A stretch of 26,590 nucleotides of DNA, taken from NCBI GenBank assembly GCA_035561315.1, contig DATMXR010000105.1, positions 1 to 26,590 on the forward strand. The letters are read 5' to 3'. The notes beneath the pieces were generated by a model. It had not been told where the DNA came from. It made no database searches and saw only the letters and a program-made list of their open reading frames with translations. This stretch comes from JAEYLA01 sp035561315. Lineage in GTDB: Bacteria > Bacillota > Clostridia > Christensenellales > CAG-138. Below, in pieces: positions 1 to 6,922 of this stretch. Numbering within the stretch: the stretch's first letter is position 1; each line of letters starts with the position of its first letter. Position numbers and translations under genes: made by a program.

Positions 1-172
1 ACCATATACTCTCTTGATTTTGATGCGAATTCTAACGCGCCTCTCTTTGCGCATGCTCCGGCTGAATGCTGCCGTTTTCGCCGGATTACGGCCATAATCC
101 TATGACAGCCTTGAGCCGGACGCCCGTATGCGGTACGATAGAATCGAAGGTATGCCGGGAGGTGAAAGTAAG

Positions 173-880
173 ATGTGCGGGCGATATTACTTATATATAG
201 AGGAAACGGAATTAAAAGAGCTGCTGCGGGAACTGGCGGAAGGCCGGGGAAATGCGGCGGTTCCGTTCAGCACCGGCGAAATATTCCCCACCGACCTTGT
301 CCCCGTCATTCCCGCAGGCGGGAAGCCGCGGGTGATGAAATGGGGCTTTTCACGTTATGGCAAAGGGCATATGATAAACGCCCGCAGCGAAGGCATCCGG
401 GAAAAAGCGATGTTCCGCGATCCTATTCGCCAGGGAAGGTGTTTGGTGCCCGCCTCCTGGTATTTTGAGTGGGAAGCCGCGGGCGCGAACAAGCACAAAT
501 ACGCCGTCTCCCGCGCGGATACGCCCCTGATTTATATGGCGGGCCTGTACCGCTGCGAGCCGAACGAACCCCTGCCCTCCTTTGTGATATTGACGCGGGA
601 GGCCGCAAGCGGGATCGCCTTCATCCATGCGCGCATGCCCGTGATATTGCCGCGCGGGCAGCAATTAAGCTGGCTTGACGGGGAGCTTGACGCGCTCGCC
701 TGCGATCCGGGCGCGCTGATATACAAAAGGAAGATGCGCGGCCCGAGAGCGGCGCCGTTCAATGCGCGATGTTTTAAGAAGAAACCGTCTTGTAGCCGAT
801 GCCCATCGTGGCATTTTTTAAAAGTTGCACAAATTCTTCCGGCGGCAGGCTGTTTTCTTCCCGGAGCCAGCGGACGATGA
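173..880 (+). CDS. SRAP-domain (HMCES/YedK-type) abasic-site protein
   Basis: SRAP proteins form a covalent thiazolidine crosslink with abasic sites in single-stranded DNA and so protect them during replication. The sequence begins MCGRY, which puts the catalytic Cys at position 2 once the initiator Met is removed. The other expected active-site residues are present: Asn69 in MINARSE, Glu99 in WYFEW and His152 in IHARMPV. The start at 173 is chosen over the upstream in-frame ATG at 128 because Cys2 must be N-terminal and because GGAGGTG at 160-166 is well spaced before it. The product would be 235 residues. The last ~35 residues (from about FKKKPSCS) do not look like the usual SRAP tail and lie antisense to the end of the converging TetR gene, so the native end is uncertain. 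Function is secure; the C-terminus is not. Confidence 0.9.
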   Translation: MCGRYYLYIEETELKELLRELAEGRGNAAVPFSTGEIFPTDLVPVIPAGGKPRVMKWGFSRYGKGHMINARSEGIREKAMFRDPIRQGRCLVPASWYFEWEAAGANKHKYAVSRADTPLIYMAGLYRCEPNEPLPSFVILTREAASGIAFIHARMPVILPRGQQLSWLDGELDALACDPGALIYKRKMRGPRAAPFNARCFKKKPSCSRCPSWHFLKVAQILPAAGCFLPGASGR

Positions 881-1316
881 CGCTGCGGATCGCTTCCGTA
901 AACATATCGATATAAAAATCGTGATGCTCCCCGTCTTCAAAGAGCGGATACAGGTTTTCCGCAATAATGGCGGTGATGATTTCCCCGAAGTACTCGTAAA
1001 AGGAATTCTGCCCCTGCGCCTCCAGCGCCCGCCTGTAGAACGCTTTGTTCTTCTGGAAGTATTCGCACAGGCGCAGCATGGCTTCCCAGCCCCCCTCCTC
1101 CCCGGAAGCCTCTCCCACGTAGCACTGCAGGAATTCGGTATAGAAAATCCAGTTGACCAGGTCGTACTTGTCCTTAAAATGGTAATAAAAGCTCTTCCGG
1201 TTCATGCCGCAGCGTGCGCAAATATCGCCCACGCTGATTTTTGCGAGCGGCTCTTCGAGCATCATTTCTTTGAGCGTTTGCGCCAAAGCCCGTTTTGTAA
1301 TGCTTAAATTCGCCAT
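774..1316 (-). CDS. TetR/AcrR-family transcriptional regulator (DhaS-like)
   Basis: This 180-residue protein has an N-terminal TetR helix-turn-helix (about residues 8-50: ITKRALAQTL, then ISVGDICARCGMNRKSFYYH and FKDKYDLVNW). The longer C-terminal all-helical domain resembles the DhaS-type subgroup (FYRRALEAQGQNSFYEYF). TetR proteins are dimeric, ligand-responsive DNA-binding regulators, usually repressors. It starts 9 bp downstream of the preceding gene on the same strand (1326-2354), so the two are probably co-transcribed from the divergent region 2355-2567. That region also drives the radical SAM gene and contains a perfect inverted repeat, so this protein is the natural candidate to bind there. 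The ligand is unknown. Its 3' end overlaps the converging SRAP gene by about 107 bp. Confidence 0.85.
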   Translation of the reverse strand: MANLSITKRALAQTLKEMMLEEPLAKISVGDICARCGMNRKSFYYHFKDKYDLVNWIFYTEFLQCYVGEASGEEGGWEAMLRLCEYFQKNKAFYRRALEAQGQNSFYEYFGEIITAIIAENLYPLFEDGEHHDFYIDMFTEAIRSVIVRWLREENSLPPEEFVQLLKNATMGIGYKTVSS

Positions 1317-1325
1317 AGCCCTCTC

Positions 1326-2354
1326 TTATGCATGCGCGGCCTTGGGGAACAGTTTTTTGAGCAATGCAGCGAGCGTATCTTCGCAGATATTGTAAAGCGC
1401 GGGTGCAAGCCGGTTGGCCTTTACCCCTCCGCTGCCGCCGATCTCCATATAGCAGGCGTCGGAGGAGATGATCCGATCCACCCGCTCAATATCCCGGTAG
1501 AGGTCCACAAAAAGCGTGGGCAGGGTCGGATGGATCGCCGCCTCCTCCATCATGGAGCGCACGCTTTGCGCCGTTTCCGGCTCACATCCGGGTTCTTCCA
1601 CCAAAAAGGTCAGGGCGGGCAAATACTCTTTGGGCAGTTGGCGGTAGCTTTTGATCCACGCGAGAGACCGTCTTTCCCCGTATGCGATGGAAGCCGCGAG
1701 CAGACTGCGCGCCTTTATTAGAATATCCGCAGCGCTTTGATAAAGGCGCTCCCGTTCCTGCGTATAGGACAAAACGCACATGGCGTTGCCCGCGCGCCTG
1801 CATCCCTGCGCCGCCGCGCGCGTCACCTGTTCCGGCCTGAGGAAGAGCACAAACCCGCAATCCCCGTAGGCGTTCAAAATGCGGGGCAGCCATTCCGGAA
1901 AATCCGCGCAGGATTCCAGCCGGAAAAAATAGCAGCAGATGCCGATGGAACGCCCCTGGCGGATGGTATCGTCTATGTTTTCCGGCGGCAGCGAGGCGGC
2001 GGACAGATCAAACACGATCGTCCAGGGCACATTGTGGCCGTGGACGGCCTCATATTCCCGTATGCGCTGCGCGCCCGCCGTCCACGCGTTATAGCCGACA
2101 TTGATGCCGAACGTCTTGAGCACGGCGTCGTCCACCGTGTTCGCGAGGCGGAATACCGCGTCATAATACGGGCAATCCTGATCCGCAAGCATTTGCTGCG
2201 CAAGGCCAAAAAATTCACTTTGGAACCGGCCCGTGGCGTGATACATGCCAAGCTCCACCAAATTCCGGAGCTCCCTCTTGGATTTGTTGCGGATCTCGCT
2301 CAGGGCGCGGTCCACAGCTTTTTCTATCATAAAGCGTACCAGGTTGCTTTCCAT
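1326..2354 (-). CDS. Probable cysteine-less (degenerate) paralogue of the neighbouring radical SAM protein
   Basis: I do not recognise this 342-residue protein as a named family, but it lines up by eye with the radical SAM protein encoded divergently at 2568. Shared landmarks in order are: LA..D..Y/W and a VD..V.K.F..N...NA...G pattern (about residues 51-95); NVPWTIVFDLSAAS (108-121) opposite NIPWAILMDPTSAC; DDTIRQGRSIGI opposite DDIIRQGKELGV; GDCGFVLF opposite PDCAFLAF; and near the end VDLYRD, YMEIGGSGG and LAALLKKLF opposite MDFWND, YLHINANGD and LDALRSPLF. The CxxxCxxC that binds the 4Fe-4S cluster is missing (A120, S121, then LPPEN), the GGEP motif is replaced by RLES, and the C-terminal cysteine-rich tail is lost. 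The frame is intact, so this looks like a maintained non-enzymatic partner, not a decayed gene. A TetR gene follows after 9 bp. Confidence 0.7.
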   Translation of the reverse strand: MESNLVRFMIEKAVDRALSEIRNKSKRELRNLVELGMYHATGRFQSEFFGLAQQMLADQDCPYYDAVFRLANTVDDAVLKTFGINVGYNAWTAGAQRIREYEAVHGHNVPWTIVFDLSAASLPPENIDDTIRQGRSIGICCYFFRLESCADFPEWLPRILNAYGDCGFVLFLRPEQVTRAAAQGCRRAGNAMCVLSYTQERERLYQSAADILIKARSLLAASIAYGERRSLAWIKSYRQLPKEYLPALTFLVEEPGCEPETAQSVRSMMEEAAIHPTLPTLFVDLYRDIERVDRIISSDACYMEIGGSGGVKANRLAPALYNICEDTLAALLKKLFPKAAHA

Positions 2355-2424
2355 ATCGTATCCTCGTGCCTTACAGGTTATTAGATTCTCTTATCATAAT
2401 AGCCAAAACTCCGTCCGTCTCATA

Positions 2425-2447
2425 GGGACAAAAATAAAATTTGTCCC
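2425..2447. promoter_or_regulatory. Perfect inverted repeat, candidate operator in divergent promoter region
   Basis: GGGACAAA (2425-2432), a 7-bp A/T spacer and TTTGTCCC (2440-2447) form a perfect 8+8 bp dyad. It sits between the divergent genes starting at 2354 (minus) and 2568 (plus). Size and symmetry fit a dimeric regulator such as the TetR protein at 774-1316. I could not assign convincing -35/-10 pairs; TATATT/TATTAT at 2513-2520 is the best -10-like element for the plus-strand gene. A smaller ACCC-TTC-GGGT dyad lies at 2485-2495. Confidence 0.5.
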
Positions 2448-2567
2448 AAAAACGGAACAATTTTCTGAAAAGGGGAAAAATGTAACCCTTCGGGTATTCT
2501 GTCCGTCGACTGTATATTATGCGCGCGTGCATACTAAACTCAAAGAGATTGCGAAAGGAGCAAGGAT

Positions 2568-3935
2568 ATGGGCGAGAAAACGGTAAAGGAAAAAATCAAG
2601 GCATTCGGGGCAAGGCAGGTAATCGCATACCTGGACCGGGACCCCGACGCAAACATTCCCAAGCTGCTGGATTGGGTGGAGGACCACGATAAGAACGGGA
2701 ACATCACCGGCCAGATGCGCGGTATCCGTGAGGCGCTCGCAAACTCCGACAACAATTGGAACCGGCTTGTCAAAAGCCTGTGGACGGATATCGACGGCGA
2801 CGTGCGCATGAAACTGTTTGAGAACTTCGTCGTCAACGCGAACATGATCGGCACGACCCGCCAGCTTGAGAACCAGAAAAAATACGATTGCAACATACCC
2901 TGGGCCATATTGATGGACCCGACCTCCGCGTGCAACCTCCACTGCATCGGCTGCTGGGCGGCGGAATACGGCAACCGGCTGAACATGACAAACGCGCAGC
3001 TGGACGACATCATCCGCCAGGGGAAGGAGCTGGGCGTATTCCTTTACATCTATTCCGGCGGGGAGCCGCTGGTGCGCAAAGCCGATATCATCCGCCTGTG
3101 CGAGGCGCATCCGGATTGCGCGTTCCTTGCCTTTACCAACGGCACGCTTATAGACGAGGCGTTTGCGGACGAGATGCTGCGCGTTAAGAATTTTGTGCCC
3201 GCCATCAGCATAGAAGGGTTTGAAGAAGCCACCGATTCCCGCCGCGGCGGCGGCACGTTCACCCGCGTTGTGGAAGCAATGAAGATTTTGAAGCGCAAGA
3301 AGCTTCTGTTTGGCATATCCGCCTGCTACACAAGCAAAAATGTGGATGAAATCGGCAGCGAGGCGTATTATGACCAAATGGTGGATTGGGGCGCAAAGTT
3401 CGCATGGTTCTTCACCTATATGCCCGTGGGCGTGGACGCGGCGCCGGAGCTGATGGTAACGCCCGAGCAGCGTGCGTATATGTACCATCAGGTGCGCCAA
3501 TTCCGCGGGAGCAAGCCGATTTTCACCATGGATTTCTGGAACGACGGCGAATTTGTGAAGGGCTGCATCGCGGGAGGCCGCTCGTACCTGCACATCAACG
3601 CCAACGGGGATATCGAGCCTTGCGCGTTCATCCATTACTCCGACTCCAATGTCAAGGAAAAGAGCATTCTGGACGCGCTGCGCTCGCCGCTGTTCATGCA
3701 ATACCGGGAGAACCAGCCCTTCAACGAAAACCATCTGCGCCCCTGCCCGCTGCTGGACAACCCAGGCAAGCTGGCGGAAATGGTGGAGCTTTCCGGCGCG
3801 CACTCCACGGACCTGCAAAATCCGGAGGACGCGCACGCTCTGTGCGGCAAGTGCAAGCATGCGGCGGAACACTGGGCCCCCATGGCAGACGAGCTGTGGG
3901 AAGAAGGGCATTTCGTTTCCGCGACCCGGCGCTGA
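2568..3935 (+). CDS. Radical SAM protein with SPASM-like cysteine-rich C-terminus
   Basis: This 455-residue enzyme carries the radical SAM cluster motif CNLHCIGC (Cys122, Cys126, Cys129), which binds a 4Fe-4S cluster and S-adenosylmethionine. The SAM-contacting SGGEP follows at 163-167. The C-terminus has further cysteines at 333, 352, 393, 426 and 429 (GCIAGG, EPCAF, RPCPLL, CGKC), the pattern of an auxiliary cluster (SPASM/twitch-like) domain. A helical N-terminal region of about 105 residues precedes the barrel. Start at 2568 is supported by AGGAG at 2556-2560. Very similar proteins are, to my knowledge, widespread in Clostridia with unassigned substrate. No precursor peptide or other biosynthetic gene is seen nearby. 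The divergent neighbour is a likely inactive paralogue. The substrate cannot be told from sequence. Confidence 0.92.
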   Translation: MGEKTVKEKIKAFGARQVIAYLDRDPDANIPKLLDWVEDHDKNGNITGQMRGIREALANSDNNWNRLVKSLWTDIDGDVRMKLFENFVVNANMIGTTRQLENQKKYDCNIPWAILMDPTSACNLHCIGCWAAEYGNRLNMTNAQLDDIIRQGKELGVFLYIYSGGEPLVRKADIIRLCEAHPDCAFLAFTNGTLIDEAFADEMLRVKNFVPAISIEGFEEATDSRRGGGTFTRVVEAMKILKRKKLLFGISACYTSKNVDEIGSEAYYDQMVDWGAKFAWFFTYMPVGVDAAPELMVTPEQRAYMYHQVRQFRGSKPIFTMDFWNDGEFVKGCIAGGRSYLHINANGDIEPCAFIHYSDSNVKEKSILDALRSPLFMQYRENQPFNENHLRPCPLLDNPGKLAEMVELSGAHSTDLQNPEDAHALCGKCKHAAEHWAPMADELWEEGHFVSATRR

Positions 3936-3963
3936 CAAAGCTTTCCATCATCGAACCAGGCAT

Positions 3964-3994
3964 AAAAGGGGCGCCGGTGCGGCGGCCCCTTTTT
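3964..3994 (+). terminator. Rho-independent terminator after the radical SAM gene
   Basis: AAAAGGGGCGCCG, a GTGC loop and GGCGGCCCC pair with a small bulge and run into TTTTT at 3990-3994. It lies 28 bp after the radical SAM stop codon. The left A-run means it may also end transcription of the converging gene that stops at 3999. Confidence 0.75.
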
Positions 3995-3998
3995 GAAT

Positions 3999-4535
3999 TC
4001 ACAAGCGCCCGAATTTCCACAATGCGCGGCTGGGGCCGTCCGCACCGGCGTCCTCCGGCAGCACCGTCAGGAACCGGAGCGAATGAAGGTCGCAGCCGGT
4101 CTGCGCCTGCGTAAAGGGATCGCGCAGCACGAAATACCCCGCCCCCACATGCGTGAGAATTCCCGCGCGGCGCTGCATGACGGGCCCAAGCATAAACTCC
4201 GCCACGACCGACCTGCCCGTAAGGCCGCGGAGCACTTCCCGGCAATCCCGGGCATCCGAAGGCACCTGCCGCGGGGCCGGGTTCATTCTGCCCGCGGCTT
4301 CAAACGCTTCCGGCACGGACGCTTCACGCGCCGCGCTTGCCTCCGGAGCGCGCGGGCCCGGATATCTGTCCGGTTCTATCACGGTCCAGGGCACCGTGCC
4401 CGCGTCCGGCAGTATTCCGGAACCCGGGTCGGGCTGCCCGTAGCCGCCCCGTTCCAAAGGGCCCGGGCGAAAAAGGGGCGCCCGCGCGAGGCCCTGCGTG
4501 GGCGCAAACAGATCCTGCTCATGATTATTCGGCAT
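3999..4535 (-). CDS. GerQ-like spore-coat protein (probable)
   Basis: The 178-residue product has two parts. Residues 1-95 are low-complexity and rich in Pro, Gly, Ala and Arg. Residues about 98-160 form a compact domain (CREVLRGLTGRSVVAEFML, then GILTHVGAGYFVLRDPFT and CDLHSLRFLTVL). This matches, by eye, the GerQ layout: NxGK.V.VYM, G.LE.AG.DHI.LSDP.TG, then YLDYVTF. GerQ is a small inner-coat protein of endospores, crosslinked by a transglutaminase in Bacillus and needed there for localising the cortex hydrolase CwlJ. The start at 4535 is preferred over 4568 because AAAGGAG lies 8 bp upstream of it. A CATAATAT on the minus strand (about 4608-4615) resembles a SigE/SigK -10 element, but no matching -35 is clear. 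The gene stands alone. If correct, the organism is a spore former. Confidence 0.55.
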   Translation of the reverse strand: MPNNHEQDLFAPTQGLARAPLFRPGPLERGGYGQPDPGSGILPDAGTVPWTVIEPDRYPGPRAPEASAAREASVPEAFEAAGRMNPAPRQVPSDARDCREVLRGLTGRSVVAEFMLGPVMQRRAGILTHVGAGYFVLRDPFTQAQTGCDLHSLRFLTVLPEDAGADGPSRALWKFGRL

Positions 4536-4740
4536 AACCCATTCTCCTTTGCCATTCTGAATGTACAAAATCAGTTCAAAGGGCAGGGGGTGTGACAGCC
4601 CCTTTCATATTATGCAATTTTTTCCTGCTTTGCGCGGCATGTTTTCCGGAAAGAGGACGGTACTGTTGCAAAAAAGGCGGGAGCCGCTATGAAACGCGCC
4701 ATTCATCCACTATAATAATGGTGGAAAGGGTGTGCTGCTT

Positions 4741-4877
4741 ATGAACATGCATGGGAATACCATACTCATTACCGGCGGGTCAAACGGAATAGGTCTTGCC
4801 CTGGCGGAGCGCCTGCTTGCGCTGAGGAAATCGAGCAAAACGCCGTCGCGCTCTGGCAGCGCAGGAAAAAGAGGTAG
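4741..4877 (+). pseudogene. Remnant of a short-chain dehydrogenase/reductase (DltE-like)
   Basis: From ATG 4741 the frame reads NTILITGGSNGIGLALAERL, the first strand and nucleotide-binding TGxxxGIG loop (T11-G18) of an SDR enzyme, closest in feel to DltE-like oxidoreductases. After about 27 residues the similarity stops, where 220 or so more residues are expected. At 4824 a second frame reads EEIEQNAVALWQRRKKR and stops at 4877, which could be the original C-terminal tail after an internal deletion; that part is inference. An interspersed repeat follows directly. The start codon and a TATAAT-like element at 4711-4716 survive, but no functional enzyme can be made. Confidence 0.7.
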
Positions 4878-4888
4878 AGTTGTCCTCA

Positions 4889-4960
4889 TACCGTCAATTC
4901 CCTTAGACGGAATCCCTCCGCCGCTGATGCGGTCCCCCTCCCTTTTACAAGGGAGGCTCC
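4889..4960. repeat. Small hairpin-rich interspersed repeat (MITE/REP-like)
   Basis: Three consecutive dyads are visible: CCGTC-N10-GACGG at 4891-4910, CCGC-TGAT-GCGG at 4921-4932 and the perfect CCTCCCTT-TTAC-AAGGGAGG at 4937-4956. The wording (AATCCCTCCG followed by a short stem and then CTCCCTT...AAGGGAGGC) matches a class of short non-coding repeats I recall as abundant in gut Clostridia genomes. Only one copy is in this window, so its repetitive nature is from prior knowledge and not shown here. Confidence 0.55.
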
Positions 4961-4977
4961 AGGCAAAAAGGATACTC

Positions 4978-5009
4978 AAAGGCCCGCGGCAAAACTGCCG
5001 CGGGCCTTT
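4978..5009 (-). terminator. Strong hairpin terminator after the ABC exporter operon
   Basis: AAAGGCCCGCGGC, a 6-nt loop (AAAACT) and GCCGCGGGCCTTT form a perfect 13-bp stem. It lies 20 bp beyond the stop codon of the second ABC gene (5030). The stem ends in TTT on both strands and the plus strand continues GCTTTTG, so it may be bidirectional. Confidence 0.75.
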
Positions 5010-5029
5010 GCTTTTGTTGATACTATTCC

Positions 5030-6922
5030 TTACGAAAGCTCGAACGCGCCGGTATAGAGCTGGTAGTACTTGCCGCGCTGCGCGATGAGGTCGTCATGGT
5101 CCCCGCGCTCTATGATGCGGCCGTTCTCCAGCACCATGATGGCGTTGGCGTTGCGCACGGTGGACAGCCGGTGGGCGATGACGAACACCGTGCGCCCCTG
5201 CATCAGCTGGTCCATACCCTTTTCAATGAGCGCTTCGGTGCGGGTATCGATGGAGCTCGTGGCCTCGTCCAGTATCAGCACCGGCGGGTCCGCGAGCGCC
5301 GCGCGGGCGATGGCTAAAAGCTGCCGCTGCCCCTGGCTCAGGTTCGCGCCGTCGCCGGTGATCATGGTCCCGTAGCCTTCGGGCAGGTGGCGGATAAAGG
5401 AATCCGCGTTGGCGAGCTTCGCCGCGTGCCTGACCTCGGCCTCGGTGGCGTCAAGCCGCCCGTAACGGATGTTTTCCATCACCGTGCCGGTAAAGAGGTG
5501 CGTATCCTGCAGCACGATCGCGAGCGAGCGCCTGAGGTCCGCCTTTTTGATATCGTTGACATTGACGCCGTCGTACAGGATACGCCCCTGGTTGACGTCG
5601 TAGAAGCGGTTGATGAGGTTGGTGATCGTCGTCTTCCCTGCGCCCGTGGAGCCCACGAACGCGATCTTCTGGCCGGGCTTCGCGTAAAGCGTCATATCGT
5701 CCAATACCGGTTTTTCCGCCACATACCGGAAGCCCACGTCCTCCATCCGCACGTCTCCGCGGACCTCGGTATACTGCGCGGTACCGTCCGGAAGAAGCTT
5801 CTTCCACGCCCAGACGCCGGTGCGCGTACCGCTCTCCTTCAGGGAGCCGTCCGCGCCCTTCTGCGCGAATACCAGCGTGACCGCGCCTTCGTCGATCTCC
5901 GGCTCCTGGTCGATCAGGTCGAATATCCGCTCCGCGCCCGCAAGCGCATGCAGCACGGCGTTGAACTGCTGGGATACCTGCGTGATGGGCTGGGAGAAGG
6001 AGCGGGTGTATTGCAGGAACGACGCGAGCGTGCCGAGGTCCAGCCCGTAGCTTACCGCAAGCAGGCCGCCCGTCATGGCGGTGAGCGCATAGTGGATATA
6101 GGAAAGGTTGTTCATCACCGGCATCAAAATGCTGGCAAACGTATTCGCCCCGCGCGCGGAGTGGTAGAGCTCCTCGTTGAGCTTGTCAAACTGCTCCTTG
6201 GCTTCCGGCTCCCGCGAGAACACCTTGACCACCTTCTGGCCTTCGATCATTTCCTCGATATAGCCGTTCGCCTCGCCCATGGCCTTTTGCTGCCTGCGGA
6301 AATACATGCCGCTGCGCTTGCCCAGCGTCTGCACCGCCCAAATCATGACGGCAAGCATGACGACCACCAGTATCGTAAGCACGGGGCTCAATATGAGCAT
6401 CATGACAAATACGCTGATTACCGTAAGCGAGGAGGATACGATCTGCACGAAGCTTTGCCCCAGAAACTGGCGGAGCGCGTCCGTATCGTTTGTGTAGCGG
6501 CTCATCAGCTCCCCGTGGGTGTGCGCGTCAAAATACCTGAGCGGAAGCTTCTGCATATGCGCGAACAGATCGTTGCGGATGCTGTTGAGCGTCCCCACCG
6601 ATATGTTGACCATCAGCCGGTTGTAGAGATAGCTTGCGGCGACGCCCACAAGGTATACAGCGCCCATGCGCACAAGCATCATCGCGAGCGGCGAAAGGTC
6701 CGGGTTTTTCTGGCCGACCAGCGGCAGGATATAATCGTTGATGAGCGGCTTTAAAAAGTACGAGCCCGCGACGGAAGCGCCGGTGCTGACGAGCACGCTG
6801 ATCAGCACGATAACAAGCTGCACCCTGTAAGGTTTTAAATACCCCATGATGCGCCGCAGCGTTCCCGCCGTGTTTTTGGGGCCCCGCCCCTTTGCGTCCA
6901 TTTTATTGTCATGCCTGGGCAT
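5030..6922 (-). CDS. ABC exporter half-transporter, consensus subunit of a heterodimer
   Basis: A type IV ABC exporter half (630 residues) with a six-helix membrane domain (about 30-325) and a C-terminal ATPase domain (from about 395). All catalytic elements are intact: Walker A GSTGAGKT (424-431), Q-loop Gln472, Walker B LILD with catalytic Glu553, and H-loop His584. The signature is LSQGQ (528-532) instead of LSGGQ. A linker insertion of about 45 residues (roughly 345-390, KGADGSLKES and following) separates the two domains and is longer than usual. The gene overlaps the preceding ABC gene by 14 bp, so the two are translated together. Paired with that degenerate subunit it should form an asymmetric exporter of the BmrCD/LmrCD/TM287-288 type. 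Substrate is probably a drug or amphipathic compound, but that is inference. Confidence 0.93.
   Translation of the reverse strand: MPRHDNKMDAKGRGPKNTAGTLRRIMGYLKPYRVQLVIVLISVLVSTGASVAGSYFLKPLINDYILPLVGQKNPDLSPLAMMLVRMGAVYLVGVAASYLYNRLMVNISVGTLNSIRNDLFAHMQKLPLRYFDAHTHGELMSRYTNDTDALRQFLGQSFVQIVSSSLTVISVFVMMLILSPVLTILVVVMLAVMIWAVQTLGKRSGMYFRRQQKAMGEANGYIEEMIEGQKVVKVFSREPEAKEQFDKLNEELYHSARGANTFASILMPVMNNLSYIHYALTAMTGGLLAVSYGLDLGTLASFLQYTRSFSQPITQVSQQFNAVLHALAGAERIFDLIDQEPEIDEGAVTLVFAQKGADGSLKESGTRTGVWAWKKLLPDGTAQYTEVRGDVRMEDVGFRYVAEKPVLDDMTLYAKPGQKIAFVGSTGAGKTTITNLINRFYDVNQGRILYDGVNVNDIKKADLRRSLAIVLQDTHLFTGTVMENIRYGRLDATEAEVRHAAKLANADSFIRHLPEGYGTMITGDGANLSQGQRQLLAIARAALADPPVLILDEATSSIDTRTEALIEKGMDQLMQGRTVFVIAHRLSTVRNANAIMVLENGRIIERGDHDDLIAQRGKYYQLYTGAFELS

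Noticed and set aside
1..172. End of an upstream gene at the left edge
   Set aside because: No frame with recognisable similarity or terminator could be supported in the first 172 bases; only the SRAP ribosome binding site is clear.
4067..4595. Arg/Pro-rich frames on both strands around the GerQ-like gene
   Set aside because: High GC leaves all frames open here. The minus-strand frame at 3999-4535 has a ribosome binding site and a domain-like C-terminus; the others have neither.
5387..6754. Long open frame opposite the second ABC transporter gene (455 codons)
   Set aside because: It is antisense to a clear ABC gene, rich in His/Arg/Val from codon-complement bias, and has no recognisable domain. 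The same applies to the long frames at 2517-3938 (minus), 6846-8348 (plus), 9904-11271 (plus), 19613-21331 (plus) and 21528-22880 (plus).
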